From positions 496,001 to 560,000 of the forward strand of contig NZ_STGB01000001.1 in assembly GCF_005222815.1 (NCBI RefSeq): DNA of 64,000 nucleotides, written 5' to 3'. Position numbers and translations under genes: made by a program. Numbering within the stretch: position 1 is the first letter of the stretch; every line of letters starts with the position of its first letter. The notes under the pieces were generated by a model that saw only the letters and a program-made list of their open reading frames with translations, was not told the DNA's origin and ran no database searches. Shown in pieces: positions 43,119 through 51,774 of the stretch. Source of the stretch: Roseomonas sp. AR75 (GTDB lineage Bacteria > Pseudomonadota > Alphaproteobacteria > Acetobacterales > Acetobacteraceae).

Positions 43119-43697
43119 CTACCGCTCGTTGATGCGGAAGGTGCCGGTCAGCCGCATGAAGCGTGTGTTGCGGAAGATGCTGGGGCCACCCGAGCCCTCG
43201 CTCCAGTTCCGCACCGGGCCGCTGTCCAGATGGATGAAACCGCGGTTGCGATACACGCCGACGCCGCCCTTGCGCAGCTTCAGCGCAGCATCCGCCACGG
43301 CCGGGAGGCGCCCCGTCGGCACGCCGAGATCCACCGCCGAGGCCTTCAGGTGCTGGCTGTCGCCCGCGCCCTGCACCGCGCGGTTCACCGCGGGCGTGCG
43401 GTAGCCGGAATGCACGTCCAGCACGCCGGTGAGCCGGGTGCGGGTGGCGACCTCCCAGAGGATCTCGATGGCGTCGACGTCGAAGGCGCGCGGCGGGCAG
43501 CCGGGATCGGCCAGGACCTGGGACAGGTCCTGCATCGCCGAACGGTCCGGCGCCCGGCCGTCATGCCAGGTGCCGGAGAAGGTCGCGCCGCTGCCGGCAT
43601 GCTTCAGGGTGATCTGCCGGGCCGCGGCATGGGAGGTGCGAGGGATGATGAGCGTGGCGAAGGCGGCGGCACCGCCGAGGATGAGAGCGCGTCGCAT
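43119..43697 (-). CDS. DUF882 / YcbK-like murein peptidase-fold protein
   Basis: 192-residue exported protein: signal MRRALILGGAAAFATLIIPRTSHA, then a DUF882 domain related to D-Ala-D-Ala carboxypeptidases. Features are VHSGYRTPAVN, GDSQHLKASAVDL (metal-site His and Asp) and GFIHLDSGPVRNW (second His and Asp). E. coli MepK (YcbK) of this family cleaves peptidoglycan cross-links. It sits 53 bases upstream of, and in the same direction as, the DUF6498-like gene, together forming the insertion before recO. Confidence 0.88.
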   Translation of the reverse strand: MRRALILGGAAAFATLIIPRTSHAAARQITLKHAGSGATFSGTWHDGRAPDRSAMQDLSQVLADPGCPPRAFDVDAIEILWEVATRTRLTGVLDVHSGYRTPAVNRAVQGAGDSQHLKASAVDLGVPTGRLPAVADAALKLRKGGVGVYRNRGFIHLDSGPVRNWSEGSGGPSIFRNTRFMRLTGTFRINER

Positions 43698-43841
43698 GCC
43701 CCCGCTCTAGCGTCTCGCGACGGATCGCGCGACCTCCGTTTTGCGGGTTGTCTCGATGGCGCGACACACGATCGGTTCAGCGCGGCAGGCGCGCCGGCCC
43801 GTGCTTGATCGCGGGCCGGGGATGTGAAAACCCTCTGCGGC

Positions 43842-44588
43842 ATGGAATGGCAGGCGCCTGCGGTGGTGCTCGAGGTGCGGCCGCATGGCGAATCGGGGGC
43901 CGTGGTCACGCTGTTGACCGAAGCCCATGGCCGGCATGCCGGCCTCGCCAAGGGCGGCGCCTCGCGCGGGCAGGCGGCGCTCTGGCAGCCGGGCAACCTG
44001 GTCGAGGCGCGCTGGGTCGGCCGGCTGGCCGAGCAGCTCGGCGCCCTTTCCGCCGAGCTTGTCCATCCCGCCGCGGCGCTGGCGATGGAGGAGCCGCTGG
44101 CGCTGGCGGTGCTGCGCGCCGCGACCGGGCTCGCCGATGCTGCCCTGCCGGAGCGCGAGCCGCATCCCCGGCTGTTCCATGGCCTGGTCGCGCTGATCGC
44201 CACCCTTGCACGTGGCGGCGAGCCGGCCATGCCCGACCTCGTGCGCTGGGAGGCCGACCTGCTGGCCGATCTCGGCTATGGCCTTGATCTCGCGCGCTGC
44301 GCCGTCACCGGAACGCAGGAGGAGCTTTGCTTCGTGTCACCCCGCACCGGCCGCGCGGTCTCGGCGGCGGCAGCGGGCGAATGGCGCGACCGGCTGCTGC
44401 CCTTGCCGGCCTTCCTGCTGGGGCAGGGGCCGTCCGGGCCGGCGGAGTGGCTCGCCGGGCTCCGCCTGACGGGCCATTTCCTGGCACGCGACGTGTTCGG
44501 CACGCAGCACCGCCCTCTGCCGGTGGCGCGGGAGATGCTTGTGGACCGGGTGGCGGCGCTGGTGGCGCCCGGGCCGCAGATCGGCTAG
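43842..44588 (+). CDS. recO: DNA repair protein RecO
   Basis: RecF-pathway mediator that helps load RecA on SSB-coated DNA. 248 residues beginning MEWQAPAVVLEVRPHGESGA, the family OB-fold start, so ATG 43842 is preferred over the in-frame GTG at 43824. GLAKGGASRGQAA and LFHGLVALI follow. C-terminal zinc-binding cysteines of some RecO proteins are not conserved as a full set. It precedes parC by 33 bases. Confidence 0.92.
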   Translation: MEWQAPAVVLEVRPHGESGAVVTLLTEAHGRHAGLAKGGASRGQAALWQPGNLVEARWVGRLAEQLGALSAELVHPAAALAMEEPLALAVLRAATGLADAALPEREPHPRLFHGLVALIATLARGGEPAMPDLVRWEADLLADLGYGLDLARCAVTGTQEELCFVSPRTGRAVSAAAAGEWRDRLLPLPAFLLGQGPSGPAEWLAGLRLTGHFLARDVFGTQHRPLPVAREMLVDRVAALVAPGPQIG

Positions 44589-44621
44589 ACCCGGCCCGAC
44601 TGGAACGAACCGCGAATCACC

Positions 44622-46859
44622 ATGCCCGATGACATCAAGCCTCCGCCGGAAGGTGGCGGATCGCGCGAGACCAAGCTCGCCGACGCCCTGTCCGAGCGCT
44701 ACCTCGCCTATGCGCTCTCCACCATCGTCAGCCGCTCGCTGCCGGATGTGCGGGACGGGCTGAAGCCGGTGCATCGCCGGCTGCTCTACGCGATGCACCA
44801 GCTGAAGCTGGACCCCGCGGCGGGCTTCAAGAAATGCGCGCGCATCGTCGGCGACGTGATGGGCAAATACCATCCGCATGGCGACAGCAGCATCTATGAG
44901 GCGCTGGTGCGCCAGGCGCAGGACTTCGCGGCGCGCTATCCGCTGGTCGAGGGCCAGGGCAATTTCGGCAATATCGACGGCGATAACGCCGCGGCCATGC
45001 GCTACACCGAAGCGCGCCTGACCGAGGTCGCCCAGGCGCTGCTCGACGGCATCGAGGAGAACGCCGTCGATTTCCGCGCCACCTATGACGGCGAGGAGAA
45101 GGAGCCGGTGGTGCTGCCGGCGGCCTTCCCGAACCTGCTGGCCAATGGCGCGGCGGGCATCGCGGTGGGCATGGCCACCTCCATCCCGCCGCACAATGCG
45201 GGCGAGCTCTGCGCCGCCGCGCTGGAACTCGTTCGCGACCCCGAGGCCACCGTGGACACGCTGCTGAAGCACGTGCCGGGCCCCGATTTCCCCACCGGCG
45301 GCATCCTGGTGGAATCGAAGGAGGCGATCCGGGAGGCCTATGCCACCGGCCGCGGCGGCTTTCGGGTGCGCGCCCGCTGGGATGTGGAGCCGCTGAAGAA
45401 CGGCACCTGGCAGGTGGTGGTCACGGAGATCCCGTACCAGGTGCAGAAGTCGCGCCTGATCGAGCAGATCGCGCAGCTGATGGAGGAGAAGAAGCTCCCG
45501 CTGCTCGGCGACGTGCGCGACGAGAGCACGGATGTCGTGCGGCTGGTGCTGGAGCCGAAGTCCCGCACCGTCGACGCCAAGGTCATGATGGAGACGCTGT
45601 TCCGCGCGACCGCGCTGGAAAGCCGCTTCCCGCTCAACATGAACGTGCTCGACGCCGACCGCACGCCGCGCGTGATGGGGCTGAAGGACGTGCTGCGCGC
45701 CTGGCTCGACCATCGCCATGTCGTGCTGGTGCGCCGGTCCGAGCATCGCCTTGCGCAGATCGCGCGACGCCTGGAAATCCTCGACGGCTACCTCATCGTC
45801 TACCTCAACCTCGACGAGGTCATCCGCATCGTCCGCGAGGAGGACAAGCCGAAGGAGGCGCTGATGGCGACCTTCTCGCTGACCGAGGTGCAGGCCAACG
45901 CCATCCTCGACATGCGCCTGCGCGCGCTGCGCAAGCTCGAGGAGATGGAGATCCGCAAGGAGCACAAGAAGCTCTCGGCGGAGCAGAAGAAGCTGCAGGG
46001 CCTGATGAAATCCGAGGCGGCGCGCTGGAACGCCATCGCGGAGGAACTGGAAGCGACCCGCCAGAAATTCGGCGACGGCGCGCTCGGCAGGCGCCGCACC
46101 ACGCCCGGCGCGGCGCTGCCGGATGTCGCGGTGGACGAGTTGGCCTTCGTCGAGAAGGAGCCGATCACCGTCATCCTCTCGGAGAAGGGCTGGATCCGCG
46201 CGCAGAAGGGCCATGTGCCGGAGGACGCGGAGCTGCGCTTCAAGGAAGGCGATTCGCTGCACACCTGGGTGCATGCGCAGACCACCGATCGCATCGTGCT
46301 GTTCGCGACCAATGGTCGCGCCTTCACGCTGAAGGCCGACGCCATTCCGCGCGGCCGCGGCGATGGCCAGCCGCTGCGCCTGATGGTGGACCTGACCAAC
46401 GAGGACGCGGTGGTCGCGATGTTCGTCCACCAGGACGGCGCGCGCTGGCTGCTCGCAGCCTCCGACGGCAAGGGCTTCGTCGCGAAGGGCGAGGAGCTTC
46501 TGGCGGAGAAGCGCACCGGCAAGCAGGTGCTGCTGGTGGACCCGCCGAAGGAGGCCTGCATCTGCATCCCCGTGCCGGCCGAAGGCGACAGCGTCGCGGT
46601 GACCAGCGATGCGCGGCTGCTTGTCTTCCCGCTCGACCAGGTGCCGGAGATGGCGCGCGGCCGGGGCGTGCAGCTGATCGCGCTGAAGGATGGCGAGTTG
46701 AAGGACGCGCAGGTGTTCAAGGGGCGCGAGGGGCTGGCCTGGAAATACGGCAGCGGCGTGCGGCTGGAGACCGACCTGCGCACCTGGCGCGGCCAGCGCG
46801 CCGGCGCGGGCAAGGCGCCACCGCAGGGCTTCCCGCGCAACCGCCGCTTCGGCGTCTGA
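44622..46859 (+). CDS. parC: DNA topoisomerase IV subunit A
   Basis: Breaks and rejoins DNA to decatenate daughter chromosomes with ParE. 745 residues. Catalytic Tyr128 lies in [12 protein letters not shown]. The quinolone-resistance region reads [15 protein letters not shown] with Ser89 and Glu93, the wild-type equivalents of E. coli Ser80 and Glu84. The C-terminal half holds the beta-pinwheel repeats ([20 protein letters not shown] and similar). The partner parE is not in the window. Confidence 0.96.
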   Translation: MPDDIKPPPEGGGSRETKLADALSERYLAYALSTIVSRSLPDVRDGLKPVHRRLLYAMHQLKLDPAAGFKKCARIVGDVMGKYHPHGDSSIYEALVRQAQDFAARYPLVEGQGNFGNIDGDNAAAMRYTEARLTEVAQALLDGIEENAVDFRATYDGEEKEPVVLPAAFPNLLANGAAGIAVGMATSIPPHNAGELCAAALELVRDPEATVDTLLKHVPGPDFPTGGILVESKEAIREAYATGRGGFRVRARWDVEPLKNGTWQVVVTEIPYQVQKSRLIEQIAQLMEEKKLPLLGDVRDESTDVVRLVLEPKSRTVDAKVMMETLFRATALESRFPLNMNVLDADRTPRVMGLKDVLRAWLDHRHVVLVRRSEHRLAQIARRLEILDGYLIVYLNLDEVIRIVREEDKPKEALMATFSLTEVQANAILDMRLRALRKLEEMEIRKEHKKLSAEQKKLQGLMKSEAARWNAIAEELEATRQKFGDGALGRRRTTPGAALPDVAVDELAFVEKEPITVILSEKGWIRAQKGHVPEDAELRFKEGDSLHTWVHAQTTDRIVLFATNGRAFTLKADAIPRGRGDGQPLRLMVDLTNEDAVVAMFVHQDGARWLLAASDGKGFVAKGEELLAEKRTGKQVLLVDPPKEACICIPVPAEGDSVAVTSDARLLVFPLDQVPEMARGRGVQLIALKDGELKDAQVFKGREGLAWKYGSGVRLETDLRTWRGQRAGAGKAPPQGFPRNRRFGV

Positions 46860-46864
46860 GCCGC

Positions 46865-46883
46865 GGCGGGCCTATGGCCCGCC
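46865..46883. terminator. symmetric hairpin between convergent genes
   Basis: GGCGGGCC and GGCCCGCC form a perfect 8-base stem with a TAT loop. It lies just after parC and spans the stop codon of the convergent hydrolase, so it could stop transcription from both sides. There is no T-run. The same octamers, in the other order, form the dapA-smpB hairpin. Confidence 0.4.
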
Positions 46884-47888
46884 TGCCACCCACTCGGCGG
46901 CATGGGCTTCGCCGCCGGAGGGCAGCGGGCGGCGCGGGTCGGCCGTGAAGGCGAGGATGTCGTGCGCCACCACTTCGCGCTGCAGGTCGCGCAGCAGCAC
47001 GTGCCAGCCTTCGGGGTAGAGCGCGACGCGGGCGCCAGTCCCACGCGGAATGCTGCGCAGTACGGCCAGTGTCGGCTCCTGCTCCGTCACGCCGTCCCTG
47101 GCGCCGAACAGGAACAGTGTCGGGCCGGCACAGCAGCGCGCAACGGCCGGCCGCGTGGCGCCATGCAGGTCCAGCACCCCCGCGACCAGATCCGCGCGGA
47201 TGCTGCTGATCGCAAGCCTGTCCGCCTGGGCCCGGGCAAGCGATTCGTGGTTGTCGGACACGCCGAGCGTGGGTGCGCCGTTGCCGCCGCCGATGCCGGG
47301 CATGGTGGCAAGCACCATGCGCAGGGGCGCGGCGCGCGCCGGCCGCATGTCGTCCAGCGTGTAGAAGCCAGGGACGAGCAGGATCCAGCCATCGACCAGC
47401 GTCGCCTCCCCGGAGGCGCGGAGGCGGTCCGCCGCAAGCAGCGCGACATTCGCGCCCATGCTCTCGCCCAGCACGAAGAAGGGCCGGTCGGGACGGCGCG
47501 CGCGGAGCAGGCGGATCGCACTGACGGCATCGCCGACCAACGCCTCCTCGCCCGCCCACACCCCGCGATTGGGCGCGCGCCCATGGCCCCGCTGGTCGAA
47601 GGCCACCACCTCGAGCCCGCCCGCTCGAAGGTCCGGCGCGCTCTCTGACAGGAAGAAGCCGGCGTGGCTCCCCATCCCATGCAGCGCCAGCAGCGTCGCG
47701 CGCGGCTGGTCGGCGGCTGTTTCCTGGAACGGCAGAAGGGCGCCGTCGTTCATTCGTAAGGACGACCCGATGATCGCCGGCGTGGTGACAGGTGGACCGG
47801 AAGGCGCGACCTCGGGCCCGCACGCGGCAAGCATGCACAGCCCGGCCAGCGCCGCCGTGATCCGCCGGCACAGCGAGCGGTTGCGCAT
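46872..47888 (-). CDS. lipoprotein alpha/beta-hydrolase (lysophospholipase-like)
   Basis: 338 residues. The N-terminus has a signal with a lipobox (LCMLAACGPE), so the enzyme is probably membrane-anchored in the periplasm. The hydrolase domain has LLALHGMGSHAGFF, VVAFDQRGHGRAPN and the nucleophile elbow LGESMGA, a monoacylglycerol-lipase-like pattern. The catalytic His is probably in YPEGWHVLLRD. ATG 47888 is preferred over the earlier ATG 47912. It probably cleaves lipid esters. Confidence 0.85.
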   Translation of the reverse strand: MRNRSLCRRITAALAGLCMLAACGPEVAPSGPPVTTPAIIGSSLRMNDGALLPFQETAADQPRATLLALHGMGSHAGFFLSESAPDLRAGGLEVVAFDQRGHGRAPNRGVWAGEEALVGDAVSAIRLLRARRPDRPFFVLGESMGANVALLAADRLRASGEATLVDGWILLVPGFYTLDDMRPARAAPLRMVLATMPGIGGGNGAPTLGVSDNHESLARAQADRLAISSIRADLVAGVLDLHGATRPAVARCCAGPTLFLFGARDGVTEQEPTLAVLRSIPRGTGARVALYPEGWHVLLRDLQREVVAHDILAFTADPRRPLPSGGEAHAAEWVAGGP

Positions 47889-48137
47889 CGAACAGCATGT
47901 GCCAGCCAGCATGGACGAGCAGCCTCCCGCATCTTCAAGCTTGCATGCACCGGCGCCGGCACACCCTGCAACAAGCCCTTGTGTTCGGCGATGCGACGGC
48001 TGCGGGCGTTCCTGCCGCTGCGGGCCCTTGCTCCGGCGACGCGTCCGTGGCTTCCTCCCTGCTTGGGGAAAGCGGCTGCCAGCCTGGTTTACCGCCTTCA
48101 AGCGGCGGAGGAGGCTCGTTTGGTGACCGGACCCCTG

Positions 48138-48374
48138 ATGCGCGACCTGCTCGATTCCCTCGCGCAGTCCCTGCCCGAAGCAGGGCCGGCGCGCGACCGC
48201 GCGCGTGACGAAACGCTCGCGCTGCTCGTTGCGATCTTCGGTCCTGCACGGGGCGCACCCGATGCGATGCTGAGCGCACGCATCACGCGCGCCGCGGATG
48301 CCGTCATCGCGGAGCGGCTGACGTTGCCGCTCCCCATGCCGGCGGAGCGACCGGCTTCACCGCGCGACGCATAG
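48138..48374 (+). CDS. small hypothetical protein
   Basis: A 78-residue helical frame (MRDLLDSLAQSLPEAG ... AMLSARITRAADAVIAERL) with high third-position GC. An in-frame GTG at 48123 is another possible start. It lies between the lipoprotein hydrolase and bpt and converges on bpt. No family or motif is recognised, and it may be spurious. Confidence 0.4.
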   Translation: MRDLLDSLAQSLPEAGPARDRARDETLALLVAIFGPARGAPDAMLSARITRAADAVIAERLTLPLPMPAERPASPRDA

Positions 48375-48386
48375 GCTCAGGCGGGA

Positions 48387-49172
48387 TCAGCCGGTGACGC
48401 TGACCTTGGCGTGGCCTTCCGCCGGCTCCGCCGCCGGGGCCTCCCCGGCATGCTCCGGCAGCACGCGCCAGATGCCGCCCGAGAGCGCCTCGCTCGGCCG
48501 GAAGCGGGCCTTGTAGCTCATCTTCCTGCTCTCCGGGACCCAGTAGCCCAGATAGACATAGGGCAGCGACACCGCCCGCGCCCGGCCGACGAGCCACAGG
48601 ATCGCATAGGTGCCGAGGCTGCGGCGGTCCTCGCCCGGCTCGTAGAAGGAATAGACCGCCGAGAGCCCGTCCGAGAGCCAGTCGGTCAGGCAGGCGCCGA
48701 GCAGGCGCCCGGCGCGGTCGCGGAACTCGACGACGCCGCTGGTGATCGGCGTGTCCTCCACCATGGCGCGGTAGTCGTAGAAGCCCATCGCGGCCATGTC
48801 GCCATCGCCGTGCCGTGCCGCCTGGTAGCGCTGGAACAGGCCGAACTGCTCGGCCGAGGCGCGGGCCGGCATCTCGAAGGCGCTGACATCGGCATTGGCG
48901 CGGATCACCCGGCGCTGCGTGCGGTCGGGCTGGAACTGCCCGGCGACGATGCGGATGGGGATGCAGGCGCGGCAGCCCGGGCACACCGGGCTGTAGGCGA
49001 TGTTGTGGCTGCGGCGGAAGCCGGCGCGGGACAGCCGGTCATGCGTCGCTTCCGCATCGGCGCCGGCCAGCTCGGTCACGATCTTCCGCTCCGTCCTGCC
49101 GGGCAGATACGGGCAGGGGAGGGGCGCCGTGGTGTAGAAGAATTGCGGGCGGCGGGCGGTGCGGTGGAGCAT
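48387..49172 (-). CDS. bpt: aspartate/glutamate leucyltransferase (Ate1-like)
   Basis: Transfers leucine to N-terminal Asp or Glu (bacterial N-end rule) to mark proteins for ClpAP degradation. 261 residues. The N-terminal ATE domain has CPYLPGRTERKIV and SPVCPGCRACIPIRI with paired cysteines. The C-terminal domain contains GFYDYRAMVEDTPI and YVYLGYWVPESRKMSYKARF, the Bpt signature. MLHRTARRPQFFYTT at 49172 is the likely start; an extra upstream in-frame Met is ignored. Confidence 0.94.
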   Translation of the reverse strand: MLHRTARRPQFFYTTAPLPCPYLPGRTERKIVTELAGADAEATHDRLSRAGFRRSHNIAYSPVCPGCRACIPIRIVAGQFQPDRTQRRVIRANADVSAFEMPARASAEQFGLFQRYQAARHGDGDMAAMGFYDYRAMVEDTPITSGVVEFRDRAGRLLGACLTDWLSDGLSAVYSFYEPGEDRRSLGTYAILWLVGRARAVSLPYVYLGYWVPESRKMSYKARFRPSEALSGGIWRVLPEHAGEAPAAEPAEGHAKVSVTG

Positions 49173-49232
49173 CTGTCTCCGTGCAGTGTCGGCGCAGTGA
49201 AGCGGCGAATCAACCACCCCGCGGCGCCATCC

Positions 49233-51731
49233 TCAGGGTGTGAGGCTGATGCGACCCGTCTCGCGCTGCGGCGTCCGACCCAGGCGCAGAACGTCGCCAT
49301 CCCGCCAACGTTCCAGCAGGTCGCCCCAATGGTCCGAGAGCGGATGCCCGGACTGGCCTGTCGCGATCATCACCAGCACGCCGTCGGGGTCGCTCAGGTC
49401 GAACACCGCGCGCAGCCCGGCGCCATGCAGGCTGGCGTAGGGCTTGTCGCCGGTGCCGCGGAAGCCGCCACGCCCGAGCGTCTCGCCATCGCCGCCGACC
49501 GGCGCCTCGAGTCCCACTATGCCGCCGAGCACGGGCACATGGCGCAGCAGCGGATGCTCGAACCGGGCGGGATGCGCGGTGCCCCAGCGCCAGGCTGCCG
49601 GGTCGCTGCCGTAGCGCGTCTCCAGCGCGCTCACCGCCTCGTCCAGCGACCGCGTCAGGATGGACAGACATGCATCCAGCCCGCACCAGCCGCGCCCGCG
49701 CCCATCGACGTCGAGCAGGAAGGCAAGGAATTCCGCGCCGGCCAGGTCATCGGCGGTGGCCGCGCCGCCGCGCTCCAGCGCCAGCCTGCGCAAGGCGCGC
49801 AGCCAGGCATGGAAGATCAGCGGCTGCGGCATGTCCGCGCCCATGGTGCCGTCCCAGTCGCGCAGGAGGGCATGCGCGCGTGCCGAGGCGCTGTTCGGGC
49901 GCACGGCGAGGAGCGTCGGCAGCACATCCCGTGCGAAGAGCGAGACGACGTCGTTCTGCATCGCCGCGAAGCCCTGCGCGTCATGCTTCGGCCGGGCAGC
50001 GAGCAGTTCGCGGATGCGGCGCAGGCGCCAGTCCCCGAACCAGTCGCGGCCGAGGAAGACCGGATGATCCTTCGGCGCCGGGCGGCTGTTCGCCGCGGCC
50101 AGCACGCCGGTCTCCGGGTTCTCGACATGCGGCATGGCGTCGAAGGGGACGAAGCCTGTCCAGTCGCCCTCGCCATCCCAGCCCGGCACCGGCAGCGTGC
50201 CGTCGCCGCTGCGCCGGATCGGCGTTCGGCCGACGAGATACTGCGCGATCGCGCCGGACGCATCGGCCACCATCAGATTCTGTGGCGGGCTCGACATGCG
50301 CGCCGCCGCCTGCCGCGCCTCGGCCAGGCTGGTCGCGCGGTTCAGTGCCATCAGCGCATCCGCGCTGGTCTCGCCCGGGGCGAGATTCGCCATCGCCACA
50401 GACAGCACCATGTCGTGCGGCAGCCCGGCTTGGGGGTCCACGTCGCTGATCACGGGGCCGTGCCGCGTCTCTCGCACCACCAGGCGCTCACTGTCGTGGC
50501 GGCCGCGCACGGCGATGAATTCCTCCCGCACCATGAAGGGGCGCGGTCCTTCCGGCGTCTCGTAGCTGTCGTCGTCCACGACCCGCTCGACGAACACGTC
50601 CTGGGTGTCGGAATGGGTCGTGGTGAAGCCCCATGCGAGCCGCTCGTTGCGGCCGATCACGACGGCGGGCACGCCGGGCGCGGTGGCGCCGGCGCGGAAG
50701 CGGCCATCCGGCAATTCGATCCGGGCCAGGTACCACAGGATCGGCGCCTGGTAGCCGAGATGCGGGTCGCTCGCGAGCAGCGGCGCGCCGGAGGCCGAGC
50801 GGCCGCTGGCCACCGCCCAGGCGTTCGAGGCGCTGTCCGGCAGGGGCGCGTCCACGCCGAAGACCGGCACCTGCGCCAGGATGCGACGCAGCGCCGGCGA
50901 TGGCGGCGCGGCCGCGAGATCCGGCCGGCCCGCACTGCCATCCTCAGGCCAGAGCAGCGGCAGGCGCTCCTCGTCGAGCGTGCGCGCGATGCGCGCCCGC
51001 TCCAGGTCGCGCCGCCAAGCGCCGGAGAGCCATACGCCCATGACCCGGCCCCAGAGCAGTGAATGCTCCGGCTTCCAGGGCTCCGGCTCGCCGAGCACCA
51101 GGAATTCCGGCGCGGTCATCATGCCGCGCTCGGCAATCCGCGCATTCACGCCATCGGCATAGGCCTGCAGCAGGTCGCGCGTCTCGGGCGAAAGGGTTTC
51201 CAGGTCGCCGCGCGCACGTTCCGCGAGGCCGAGCGTGCGGGTGAAGCGGTCGAGGCGCAGTGCGCCCTCGCCGGCGATCTCGGCCAGTCGGCCCTCGCCA
51301 CCGCGCCGCATCGCCTCCATCTGGAACATCCGATCCCGCGCATGCAGCCAGCCCAGCGTCATCGCCGCGTCGCGCTCGGTCCGGGCCGTGATGCGGGGGA
51401 TGCCGTTGCCGTCGAGCGTGACGGTGACGGGGGCGGAGAGACCCTGGAGCTTCACCTCCTCCGACGCGTCGGGCAGGGAGATGTAGACCAGCGACAGGGC
51501 GAAGAACCCGCCGAGCATGCCGAGGACCGCGAGGAAGCCGACCACGCGCGCGGCAAAGAGCAGCACCGGTCGCATGACGGAGACATGGCGGTTGCGCCGC
51601 GATCGGCTGCGTCGCGGCGACTGCTGATGCTCGCCATGTACGCCGTGGCGCGAGCTTCGCCGGCGGCGACGCCGGCGCGTGCCTTCGCCCGGTTCCGCGG
51701 AGCCGGATGTCTCGCCCGTTTCGGAAGCCAT
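49233..51731 (-). CDS. penicillin acylase-family Ntn hydrolase
   Basis: 832 residues if the first ATG is used. An Arg-rich, disordered-looking stretch (about 19-50) precedes a transmembrane or signal helix (about 55-83). The autocatalytic site is Ser302 in DSASNAWAV, preceded by a spacer and followed by ASDPHLGYQAP. Family enzymes mature to alpha/beta chains in the periplasm and hydrolyse acyl amides, such as acyl-homoserine lactones, penicillins or lipopeptides. MRPVLLF at 51575 is an alternative start giving a normal signal anchor. Confidence 0.88.
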   Translation of the reverse strand: MASETGETSGSAEPGEGTRRRRRRRSSRHGVHGEHQQSPRRSRSRRNRHVSVMRPVLLFAARVVGFLAVLGMLGGFFALSLVYISLPDASEEVKLQGLSAPVTVTLDGNGIPRITARTERDAAMTLGWLHARDRMFQMEAMRRGGEGRLAEIAGEGALRLDRFTRTLGLAERARGDLETLSPETRDLLQAYADGVNARIAERGMMTAPEFLVLGEPEPWKPEHSLLWGRVMGVWLSGAWRRDLERARIARTLDEERLPLLWPEDGSAGRPDLAAAPPSPALRRILAQVPVFGVDAPLPDSASNAWAVASGRSASGAPLLASDPHLGYQAPILWYLARIELPDGRFRAGATAPGVPAVVIGRNERLAWGFTTTHSDTQDVFVERVVDDDSYETPEGPRPFMVREEFIAVRGRHDSERLVVRETRHGPVISDVDPQAGLPHDMVLSVAMANLAPGETSADALMALNRATSLAEARQAAARMSSPPQNLMVADASGAIAQYLVGRTPIRRSGDGTLPVPGWDGEGDWTGFVPFDAMPHVENPETGVLAAANSRPAPKDHPVFLGRDWFGDWRLRRIRELLAARPKHDAQGFAAMQNDVVSLFARDVLPTLLAVRPNSASARAHALLRDWDGTMGADMPQPLIFHAWLRALRRLALERGGAATADDLAGAEFLAFLLDVDGRGRGWCGLDACLSILTRSLDEAVSALETRYGSDPAAWRWGTAHPARFEHPLLRHVPVLGGIVGLEAPVGGDGETLGRGGFRGTGDKPYASLHGAGLRAVFDLSDPDGVLVMIATGQSGHPLSDHWGDLLERWRDGDVLRLGRTPQRETGRISLTP

Positions 51732-51774
51732 TGTCCCGCCGCCTGCCTCCGCGCCGAACTTCCCCCCGGCCCGG

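Noticed and set aside
48411..51062. Very long open frame antisense to bpt and the penicillin acylase
   Set aside because: In DNA with strong third-position G/C the antisense frames lack stops by chance. The translation is rich in Arg, Ala, Gln and His with no domain, while the reverse-strand proteins have complete family motifs.
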